Origin: Candidatus Sediminicultor secundus
GTDB lineage: Bacteria; Atribacterota; JS1; SB-45; 34-128
Reading direction: 5' to 3'
DNA: 9,949 bases
Assembly: GCA_002849045.2 (NCBI GenBank)
Contig: NCRO01000026.1
Coordinates: forward strand, 1-9,949
Shown: positions 5,423-9,949 of the stretch, piece by piece
How positions within the stretch are numbered: the stretch's first letter is position 1
Layout: each line of letters starts with the position of its first letter
Made by a program: the position numbers and the translations under genes
The notes under the pieces: generated by a model
Told to the model about the DNA's origin: nothing
Seen by the model: the letters and a program-made list of their open reading frames with translations, nothing else
Database searches by the model: none

Positions 5423-5485
5423 ATAAACTAGAAACTTGTAACCCGTAACTCGTTACTTATCACACCTTACTTATCACTTATTATT
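5423..5485. repeat. Heptamer array, GTAACTC/ATCACTT family, 9 units
   Basis: Nine phased 7-nt units, such as GAAACTT, GTAACCC, GTTACTT and ATCACTT, with A-C conserved at positions 4-5 in most. It lies between tRNA-Thr and rsmA. The following bases to 5533 are pyrimidine-rich with no recognisable feature. Confidence 0.75.
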
Positions 5486-5533
5486 ATATTTAAATCTAGT
5501 TTCTTTCTTCTTTCTCTTGGTTTTTCTTTTCCT

Positions 5534-5561
5534 TACTAAATACTATATACTATATACTAAA
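5534..5561. repeat. Heptamer array, TACTATA family, 4 units abutting tRNA-Thr
   Basis: Four 7-nt units (TACTAAA and TACTATA, each twice) end two bases from the encoded CCA end of tRNA-Thr. Confidence 0.85.
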
Positions 5562-5563
5562 TT

Positions 5564-5639
5564 TGGAGCCGGCGATCTGAGTTGAACAGACAACCTACGG
5601 ATTACGATTCCGTTGCTCTTCCAATTGAGCTACGCCGGC
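5564..5639 (-). tRNA. tRNA-Thr (anticodon CGU)
   Basis: A 76-nt cloverleaf with acceptor GCCGGCG/CGCCGGC, discriminator U and encoded CCA. The D arm GCTC/GAGC, anticodon stem ACGGA/TCCGT with loop ATCGTAA (anticodon CGU), and T-stem GTCTG/CAGAT with one G-U pair are all present. It reads ACG only, so another tRNA-Thr must serve the common codons. It is the last member of the four-tRNA cluster. Confidence 0.96.
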
Positions 5640-5659
5640 ATCATATCCTCATAAAAAAA

Positions 5660-5735
5660 TGGTAGGCGGAACAGGACTTGAACCTGTGACCCCCTACATG
5701 TGAAGCAGGTGCTCTGCCAACTGAGCTATCCGCCC
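5660..5735 (-). tRNA. tRNA-Val (anticodon CAC)
   Basis: A 76-nt cloverleaf with acceptor GGGCGGA/TCCGCCT (a G-U at the first pair), discriminator A and encoded CCA. The anticodon loop TTCACAT gives CAC, reading GUG; T-arm ACAGG/CCTGT has loop TTCAAGT. It lies 20 nt from tRNA-Glu and 20 nt from tRNA-Thr. Confidence 0.97.
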
Positions 5736-5755
5736 ATTTTTTACAATAAATCAAT

Positions 5756-5830
5756 TGGTGCCCCCAAGGGGATTTGAACCCCTGTCGCCGCCGTGAAAGG
5801 GCGGTGTCCTGTCCCCTAGACGATGGGGGC
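5756..5830 (-). tRNA. tRNA-Glu (anticodon UUC)
   Basis: A 75-nt cloverleaf with acceptor GCCCCCA/TGGGGGC, discriminator A and encoded CCA. The anticodon stem CCGCC/GGCGG encloses loop CTTTCAC, giving UUC for GAA/GAG. The D arm GTCT/GGAC contains the GG pair, and T-arm AGGGG/CCCCT is intact. It is second in the cluster, 8 nt from tRNA-Lys. Confidence 0.97.
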
Positions 5831-5838
5831 ATTTTCGA

Positions 5839-5911
5839 TGGGCCGTGCAGGTTTCGAACCTGCGACCCTCTGATTAAGAGTCAGATGCTCTACCAACTGA
5901 GCTAACGGCCC
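5839..5911 (-). tRNA. tRNA-Lys (anticodon CUU), CCA not encoded
   Basis: A 73-nt cloverleaf with acceptor GGGCCGT/ACGGCCC and discriminator A. The anticodon loop CTCTTAA gives CUU, reading AAG; T-arm GCAGG/CCTGC has loop TTCGAAA. After the discriminator the gene reads TCG instead of CCA, so the 3' end must be added by tRNA nucleotidyltransferase; the other four tRNAs here encode CCA. It is the first of the cluster, about 30 nt after a promoter. Confidence 0.96.
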
Positions 5912-5947
5912 TAAAAATATTTAAAATTAAAGAATTTTTGCTTCTAA

Positions 5948-5976
5948 ATGTTACTATATTTTTTACTACCTGTCAA
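5948..5976 (-). promoter_or_regulatory. Promoter of the tRNA-Lys-Glu-Val-Thr cluster
   Basis: A perfect TTGACA (5976-5971), 17 nt, then TAACAT (5953-5948), which matches four of six bases of the -10 consensus. The predicted start near 5941 lies about 30 nt before tRNA-Lys. It sits in a short repeat-free stretch between tRNA-Lys and the array beginning at 5985. Confidence 0.75.
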
Positions 5977-5984
5977 TTATAAAT

Positions 5985-6068
5985 TAGTCGTTAGTGAATA
6001 GTGAATAGTCGTTAGTATTAAATACAGATTACAAGTTACAAGATGCAAGGTGCAAGGTGCAAGTTAAT
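5985..6068. repeat. Heptamer array of 12 units, drifting from TAGTCGT to AGGTGCA
   Basis: Twelve 7-nt units in unbroken phase. They start as TAGT units (TAGTCGT, TAGTGAA, TAGTATT) and change stepwise through AAATACA, GATTACA and AGTTACA to AGATGCA and AGGTGCA (the last twice). Each unit looks most like its neighbour, as expected from repeated local tandem expansion. Confidence 0.9.
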
Positions 6069-6070
6069 AC

Positions 6071-6110
6071 AATTGACCAATAAATTAATTAACTAATTTG
6101 CCAATTAAAT
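6071..6110. repeat. Octamer array, AATTNACC family, 5 units
   Basis: Five 8-nt units, including AATTGACC, AATAAATT, AATTTGCC and AATTAAAT, directly after the heptamers and 13 nt from the dnaB stop codon. It uses the same two family members (GACC and TGCC types) as 2824-2847. Confidence 0.8.
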
Positions 6111-6123
6111 TATTATTAATTTG

Positions 6124-7455
6124 CTATTCTTCTGAGATACGGGTTAAATTTTCAAACTTCGCATATTCTTTTACGAAAGCTAAATCTATTTGACCTGTAG
6201 GACCATTTCTCTGCTTACTAATAATTACCTCAGCAATCCCCTTCTTTTCTGTTTTTGGCTTATAATATTCCTCTCGGTACAGAAAAACAACTAAATCAGC
6301 ATCCTGTTCAATTGCCCCACTCTCCCTTAAATCAGAAAGACGGGGTCTTTTTCTTTCTCTTTGTTCCACTGCTCTGGATAATTGGGAAACTGCTATTACC
6401 GGAACATTTAATTCTCTCGCCAGACCTTTAAGAGAACGAGAAATTTCTGAAATCTCCTGCTGCCTATTTTCTATTCTGCCGGAACTTGAAATAAGCTGTA
6501 AATAATCTATTATTACTAAACCAAGATTGTGTTGAGCTTTTAATCTCCTGGCTTTAGCCTTAATTTCTAAACAAGAAATCCCGGCTGTATCATCAATAAA
6601 AATGGGAGCAGAAGATAACCGACCTGCTGCCATTGAAAGGGTGGGCCAATCTGATTCGGCTAATCGTCCTTTTCTTAGATTATGTGCATCAACTCGAGCC
6701 TCTGAACAAAGCATCCTTTGAACTAATTGAGATTTTGACATTTCTAAACTAAAAAGAGCTACCGGTATACTTTTAGAGACTGCGATATACTGGGCTATAC
6801 TCATACAAAAAGCTGTTTTACCCATTCCGGGTCTACCAGCAATAATAATAAACTCGGTGGGTTGAAACCCAGTAGTAATATCATCAAATTCGTCAAATCC
6901 ACTGGGAACTCCGGTAATTAATTCACCTCTATGATATAGACTTTCAATCTTCTCAAAACTATCCTGAAGTATCTCTTTGATGGGAACGAAAGACTGCCCT
7001 AAATTTCTTTCTGACACCTCAAAGATCAAATGCTCTGCTTTATCCAGTAAAATTTTAGCATCTTCTTTTTCTTCGTAACCCATAGAAATAATTTTAGTAG
7101 CACTATTAATTAAGTTACGTAAAATAGATTTTTCTTCGACAATTTTAATGTAGTACTCAATATTTGCTGCAGTAGGGACACTATTAATTAGATTAGTTAG
7201 GTAGGTAACTCCTCCGATCTCTTCTAATAAATTTATCCTATTTAATTCCTCAGTTAAAGTAACTAAATCAACACCACTGCTCTTTTCAAACAATTCAAGA
7301 ATACACTTGAAGATAATCTGGTGAGATTTTTTGTAAAAATCTTCAGGTCTTAAAATATCCACACCATGCAAAATAGCATCTTCCTGAAGCAACATTGAAC
7401 CTAAAGCAGCCTGTTCTGCGCTAATATTTTGCGGAGGATTCCTGCCTAATTCCAT
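6124..7455 (-). CDS. dnaB: Replicative DNA helicase DnaB
   Basis: 443 residues, typical full length. It is the hexameric 5'-3' helicase at the replication fork; it loads on one strand with a helicase loader and interacts with DnaG primase through its N-terminal domain. The N-terminal domain opens PPQNISAEQAALGSML (7-22) and includes DLVTLTEEL and GGVTYLTNL. A linker helix spans roughly 150-180. The RecA-like ATPase has Walker A GRPGMGKT at 207-214, LFSLEMS at 234-240, Walker B LVIIDYLQLI at 313-322, the VPVIAVSQLSR region at 351-361, RLSDLRESGAIEQDAD at 372-387 and the arginine-finger region KQRNGPTG at 414-421. There is no intein. The ATG at 7455 follows GGAG at 8-nt spacing. It lies downstream of rplI, the usual pairing, but across a 329-nt repeat-filled spacer; it may be transcribed from the rplI promoter. 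Confidence 0.98.
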   Translation of the reverse strand: MELGRNPPQNISAEQAALGSMLLQEDAILHGVDILRPEDFYKKSHQIIFKCILELFEKSSGVDLVTLTEELNRINLLEEIGGVTYLTNLINSVPTAANIEYYIKIVEEKSILRNLINSATKIISMGYEEKEDAKILLDKAEHLIFEVSERNLGQSFVPIKEILQDSFEKIESLYHRGELITGVPSGFDEFDDITTGFQPTEFIIIAGRPGMGKTAFCMSIAQYIAVSKSIPVALFSLEMSKSQLVQRMLCSEARVDAHNLRKGRLAESDWPTLSMAAGRLSSAPIFIDDTAGISCLEIKAKARRLKAQHNLGLVIIDYLQLISSSGRIENRQQEISEISRSLKGLARELNVPVIAVSQLSRAVEQRERKRPRLSDLRESGAIEQDADLVVFLYREEYYKPKTEKKGIAEVIISKQRNGPTGQIDLAFVKEYAKFENLTRISEE

Positions 7456-7475
7456 TTGCTTTTCTCCGTATTAAC

Positions 7476-7783
7476 TAGTTTTTGGTGAATAGTGAATAGT
7501 CGCTAGTAAAAATACAAGTTTTCGGTTGATAGTTTTCGGTATAACAACTAAAAAGTTAAAGCTAAAAGCGAAAAACCATAATTTAAAACTAAAAAGCTTT
7601 TTTCTGTATTGCGTTAAATTGTTTTATTTCTCATTCTATTTCTCTTTTTAGCGAGATACGAGATACTAGATACTAGATACAAATTTAGCTTTACGTTTTG
7701 CGCTTTTCCTTTTTCGCTATATACTATCGCTATCCGCTAGAATGCGATATACGAAATACGATATGCGACATACGAAATACGAA
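7476..7783. repeat. Heptamer array of up to 44 units filling the rplI-dnaB spacer
   Basis: The whole spacer can be read in 7-nt steps with essentially one phase. It starts with TAGT/TGGT units by dnaB, passes through A-rich AGCTAAA/AGCGAAA units, then a pyrimidine-rich middle. It continues with ACGAGAT and ACTAGAT, ACGTTTT and GCGCTTT, and finally ATGCGAT and ATACGAA units that end one base before the rplI stop codon. The central T-rich part (about 7595-7650) is the least clearly periodic. Within this, 7544-7720 is nearly identical to 9591-9765. Confidence 0.85.
7544..7720. repeat. Long direct repeat, copy A (rplI-dnaB spacer)
   Basis: About 177 bp that aligns to 9591-9765 with single-base substitutions and only two or three 1-nt gaps (roughly 85-90% identical by eye). 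Shared landmarks, in order: ACCATAATT, CTTTTTTCTGTATTGCGTT, ACGAGAT and TTTAGCTTTACGTTTTGCGC. The two copies lie in the same orientation. Confidence 0.88.
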
Positions 7784-7784
7784 C

Positions 7785-8270
7785 CTATTCTTTTTTTATA
7801 TCCTCTATTTCCTGCTCAGATGCGGAATCAGAAATTAAATTAACTTTAATTTGAGGAGTTATATCTTTATATAAGTTAACCGGTACAGTATGAGCACCCA
7901 ATTTTTTTAAGGACTCTTTTAAATTAATCTTCTTTTTGTCTAATTTAATTCCGTGCTCCTTTAATAGAGTCTCAACAATATCTTTACTGGTTACAGAACC
8001 GAAAAGCTTCCCTTCTTCCCCGGCTTTAACTTTAATTTCCAGGGAGATATTATTAATTTTTTCTGCTAATTCTTTAACTTCCTTTAACTCTCCCTCTCTT
8101 TGTTCTGCTTCTCGTTTCTTTAAATATTCTATTTGTTTAAAATTACCTATGGTAAAAGAAATTGCTTTACCTTGAGGAATCAAGAAATTACGGGCAAAGC
8201 CGTTGCTTACTTCAACTACATCTCCTACTTGTCCAATTTTTTCAATATTTTGTTTCAAAATTATTTTCAT
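7785..8270 (-). CDS. rplI: 50S ribosomal protein L9
   Basis: 161 residues, slightly longer than the usual ~148. L9 binds 23S rRNA at the base of the L1 stalk and helps maintain reading frame. The N-terminal rRNA-binding domain carries MKIILKQNIEKIGQVGDVVEVSNGFARNFLIP at 1-32, with the conserved GFARNFLIPQGKA signature. A long charged connecting helix spans roughly 48-75, and the C-terminal domain has the GKLFGSVTSKDI signature near 87-98. The extra length is an acidic tail (SASEQEIEDIKKE). The ATG at 8270 follows GGAGG at 8-nt spacing, and a good promoter lies 25 nt upstream of that leader. dnaB follows downstream. Confidence 0.97.
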   Translation of the reverse strand: MKIILKQNIEKIGQVGDVVEVSNGFARNFLIPQGKAISFTIGNFKQIEYLKKREAEQREGELKEVKELAEKINNISLEIKVKAGEEGKLFGSVTSKDIVETLLKEHGIKLDKKKINLKESLKKLGAHTVPVNLYKDITPQIKVNLISDSASEQEIEDIKKE

Positions 8271-8301
8271 ATCCTAAGCCTCCCTGCTCTATTCTCTATT
8301 T

Positions 8302-8330
8302 ATTATAAATTCTTCCATCAATTTTAGCAA
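8302..8330 (-). promoter_or_regulatory. Promoter of rplI (and probably dnaB)
   Basis: TTGCTA (8330-8325), 17 nt, then a perfect TATAAT (8307-8302). The predicted start near 8295 gives a leader of about 25 nt containing the rplI SD. This suggests rplI is not simply part of an rpsR-DUF2232 operon here. Confidence 0.75.
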
Positions 8331-8337
8331 CATTTAT

Positions 8338-8372
8338 TAGTCGATAGTATATCGTATCGCGTATTGCGTTAA
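8338..8372. repeat. Heptamer array, TAGTCGA drifting to GCGTATT, 5 units
   Basis: Phased units TAGTCGA, TAGTATA, TCGTATC, GCGTATT and GCGTTAA, immediately upstream of the rplI -35 box. Confidence 0.75.
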
Positions 8373-8389
8373 AGAAATAAAATTAAGTC

Positions 8390-8467
8390 GTAGGGGCACA
8401 ATGAATTGTGCCCTCTCTAATGCTACATGCCTTTCGTCTCCTGTGGGCGTATGCAATACGCCCCTAC
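8390..8467. repeat. REPIN-like doublet of two inverted REP hairpins
   Basis: A 78-nt element bounded by GTAGGGGC and its reverse complement GCCCCTAC. Inside are two hairpins: GGGCACAA/TTGTGCCC with loop TGAA (8394-8413) and GGGCGTAT/ATACGCCC with loop GCA (8445-8463). They are separated by about 30 nt. The inverted pairing of two related palindromes is the layout of REPIN/BIME elements, which are mobilised in trans by RAYT transposases; no RAYT gene is in the window. A decayed half is at 5383-5406. Confidence 0.75.
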
Positions 8468-8566
8468 TACTTTTTCTTTGACAATTATCTTTTGTCTGCT
8501 AATAATTTTTTTCTGTCTTCTTCTTTTCTCGCGGGATATGAATAAGGCTTCTGAATTATATTTTCT

Positions 8567-8601
8567 TCACGATATACGATATACGACATACGATATACTA
8601 A
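8567..8601. repeat. Heptamer array, ATACGAT family, 5 units abutting the DUF2232 gene
   Basis: Units TCACGAT, ATACGAT, ATACGAC and ATACTAA in one phase, ending one base before the DUF2232 stop codon. It is the same family as 7742-7783, which abuts the rplI stop. Confidence 0.88.
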
Positions 8602-8602
8602 A

Positions 8603-9565
8603 TTATTCTTTTCTGATGGCAAGTAATCTTCTAAAATCTATCCATATATCTAACATGGCTGCCCAGACAACAATTTGGGATAAAAGTGGTTGAAAGCATA
8701 CCAGAATATATATAACCCACTTTAAAAAATTTTTAATTTTAAACCGCTCTAATATAAAAGCGGTTAAAGAAAGGCCGTAAATCAAAAATACCACTGCAAA
8801 AAAAACTTGTATATTTATTCCAATTCTATTTAAAAGAGGTATCTTGTAAGTTGTTCCCAGAATTATCAATACCATCCCTAAAAGATAACTCCCAAAAAAA
8901 GACTTGGAAGCTCTCCAGTTAAAGAAGGAAGTAAAGTTCGTTAACTTATATCCAAATCTCTTTAAGATTAAGCGAGCTACCCAGTAATTTAAAATAGTAT
9001 CAAAAATTGAAGCAAGAATAATCATTCCCGGAAATGCTATTCTAACAATATTAATAGTTTGAGTTAGGGAATCTTTCAGGGAAGCTAATTGTTCCGGAGA
9101 TAGTCCCATATTGCTATAAAAATTCAAAGATTGAGTTATAATTTTATCTATTTCTTCTATGTCAAATAATACGGTGTTAAGATCTAAAACCCAAAAACCA
9201 ATTAAAAGGATTAAACCTTTAGAAACAAGAGAAGCTATGCTTCCAATGATAATAATATCAGTTAAAGATAATCCTTTTTTTATGCCAAAACCTAAAGTTA
9301 GCCCCAATATTCCAAAACCTAATAGGACCATAAGCCCTTGCAGTGGACCAGCTAAAATAGTCACCAAAATCCCTGATATAAAAGTTGAGATAATAGCAAA
9401 CTTTATGCTATGGCGCAAACATAAAATTATAATCGGGAGAGGGCACAAAAAACTTACCAGTGTACCTAGTAAGGGAATGTAAATACTAATAATAAATAAA
9501 ACGGCAGTAATTGCGGCTAAAAATGCACCCTCAACTATTGATTTAGTTGGAATTTGTTCAGTCAA
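8603..9565 (-). CDS. DUF2232 (YybS-like) integral membrane protein
   Basis: 320 residues, strongly hydrophobic, with about eight or nine predicted membrane helices: roughly 12-30, 32-50, 55-72, 74-95, 102-126, 172-200, 222-240, 250-272 and 280-304. A soluble loop near 128-165 includes LSPEQLASLKDSL. The conserved-looking C-terminal motif MLDIWIDFRRL and the NWRAS motif at 216-220 fit DUF2232 as I remember it. Position between rpsR and rplI-dnaB matches yybS in Firmicutes, supporting the call. Function is unknown; the fold has been compared with S-components of ECF transporters and it may be an uptake or envelope protein, but that is inference. The start is TTG at 9565, with GAGGA about six bases upstream; there is no ATG near. 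gdpP, often next to yybS, is absent here. Confidence 0.85.
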   Translation of the reverse strand: MTEQIPTKSIVEGAFLAAITAVLFIISIYIPLLGTLVSFLCPLPIIILCLRHSIKFAIISTFISGILVTILAGPLQGLMVLLGFGILGLTLGFGIKKGLSLTDIIIIGSIASLVSKGLILLIGFWVLDLNTVLFDIEEIDKIITQSLNFYSNMGLSPEQLASLKDSLTQTINIVRIAFPGMIILASIFDTILNYWVARLILKRFGYKLTNFTSFFNWRASKSFFGSYLLGMVLIILGTTYKIPLLNRIGINIQVFFAVVFLIYGLSLTAFILERFKIKNFLKWVIYILVCFQPLLSQIVVWAAMLDIWIDFRRLLAIRKE

Positions 9566-9590
9566 TAAAATCCTCTTCTTTGATACTTAA

Positions 9591-9786
9591 AAAACTAAAA
9601 ACTTAAAGCGAAAAGCTAGAAACCATAATTCAAAACTCAAAACTTTTTTCTGTATTGCGTTAAATTGTTTTATTTCTTATTCTATTTCTATTTTTTCGAG
9701 ATACGAGATGTTAGATACGAGATACGAATTTAGCTTTACGTTTTGCGCTTTTCGTTTTTCGCTATATACATATACTAAATACTAAT
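9591..9786. repeat. Heptamer array of exactly 28 units filling the rpsR-DUF2232 spacer
   Basis: 196 nt, readable as 28 consecutive 7-nt units, ending flush against the rpsR stop codon. Clear units include AAAACTA, AAAGCGA, AAACTCA, ACGAGAT (twice), ACGTTTT, TCGCTAT and TACTAAA; the middle (about 9647-9695) is less regular. 9591-9765 is copy B of the long repeat at 7544-7720. No promoter or classical terminator is visible in it. Confidence 0.87.
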
Positions 9787-9949
9787 TTATTTCGCCACAT
9801 AAGGGAGAAGACCTATTTCTCTTGCTCTTTTTATAGATATAGCCAGTGTACGTTGATGTCTTGCGCAGTTTCCGGTTGCTCTACGGGGCAGCATTTTACC
9901 TTGTTCAGTAATAAATTTTCTTAATAAATCTACATCTTTATAATCGGCT
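9787..9949 (-). CDS. rpsR: 30S ribosomal protein S18, C-terminal part
   Basis: 53 C-terminal residues before TAA; the N-terminus lies beyond the right edge. S18 binds 16S rRNA with S6 on the platform of the small subunit. Diagnostic sequence: [12 protein letters not shown] near the start of the visible part, then [19 protein letters not shown], and the terminal AIKRAR-like segment ending LLPYVAK. It is expected to follow rpsF and ssb outside the window. The stop codon is immediately followed by the heptamer array. Confidence 0.97.
   Translation of the reverse strand, partial: ADYKDVDLLRKFITEQGKMLPRRATGNCARHQRTLAISIKRAREIGLLPYVAK

Noticed and set aside
5641..5832. Minus-strand 63-codon ORF
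   Set aside because: It is read through tRNA-Glu and tRNA-Val, which account for the sequence; not a protein gene.
7476..7783. CRISPR array
   Set aside because: The repeats are 7-nt, contiguous and without spacers; no 24-37-nt repeats separated by unique spacers and no cas genes.
8427..8693. Plus-strand 88-codon ORF
   Set aside because: It crosses the REPIN-like doublet and an ATACGAT heptamer array and overlaps the end of the DUF2232 gene; it has no protein-like motif or ribosome binding site.
9159..9482. Plus-strand 107-codon ORF
   Set aside because: Lies wholly antisense within the DUF2232 membrane protein gene; its composition is that of a shadow frame.
9640..9695. Intrinsic terminator after rpsR
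   Set aside because: There are T-rich runs but no G+C-bearing hairpin before them on the minus strand; the T-richness belongs to the repeat array.

Overview
The window is about 9.9 kb of A+T-rich bacterial chromosome. Every gene I can support lies on the minus strand, so transcription runs from high to low coordinates. It carries core housekeeping genes in a Firmicutes-like order. In transcription order: rpsR (partial), a DUF2232/YybS-type membrane protein, rplI, dnaB, a four-tRNA cluster (Lys-Glu-Val-Thr), rsmA (ksgA), a candidate micro-ORF, spoVG, tRNA-Gln, a group II intron with its reverse transcriptase, and glmU (partial). This joins two neighbourhoods that are separate but both origin-proximal in Bacillus: rpsF-ssb-rpsR / yybS-rplI-dnaB and ksgA-ispE-spoVG-glmU. 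In the ksgA neighbourhood ispE is missing; a 0.7 kb non-coding stretch stands in its place. The gene content, low G+C, bloated repeat-filled spacers and SpoVG with an acidic tail suggest an uncultivated low-GC lineage (a candidate phylum of the Atribacterota/Aerophobetes/Omnitrophota sort, or a deep Firmicutes relative). I cannot place it more firmly from this sequence.

Region by region: 1-699 is the uridylyltransferase half of GlmU. 775-2653 is a nearly complete group II intron (5' domains, RT/maturase ORF, domains V and VI). 2654-3147 is repeats only. 3148-3686 is tRNA-Gln and spoVG. 3687-4131 is a long spoVG leader with a strong promoter, a 23-codon ORF, a terminator-like hairpin and several orphan Shine-Dalgarno motifs. 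4132-4356 is repeats. 4366-5247 is rsmA. 5248-5563 is repeats. 5564-5976 is the tRNA cluster and its promoter. 5985-6110 is repeats. 6124-7455 is dnaB. 7476-7783 is repeats. 7785-8330 is rplI and its promoter. 8338-8601 is repeats, including a REPIN-like doublet. 8603-9565 is the DUF2232 protein. 9591-9786 is repeats. 9787-9949 is the end of rpsR.

The most unusual feature is in the spacers. Almost every intergenic interval is built of degenerate tandem units with a strict 7-nt period, in places switching to 8 nt. Neighbouring units resemble each other while distant ones drift into new families (TAGTCGT, GATACNA, ATACGAN, AAAACTN, TTTTCGC, TACTATA, AAGRTGC and so on). Arrays often run to within 0-2 nt of the stop codon of the upstream gene and leave the next gene's ribosome binding site intact. 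They recall the heptanucleotide STRR repeats of filamentous cyanobacteria, but are far more degenerate and occupy most of the non-coding DNA. The rplI-dnaB and rpsR-DUF2232 spacers also share a ~175-bp near-identical block.

Functionally the genes serve translation (S18, L9, five tRNAs, 16S rRNA dimethylation), replication (replicative helicase), and envelope precursor synthesis and its control (GlmU, SpoVG). The only clear mobile element is the group II intron, inserted between tRNA-Gln and glmU.
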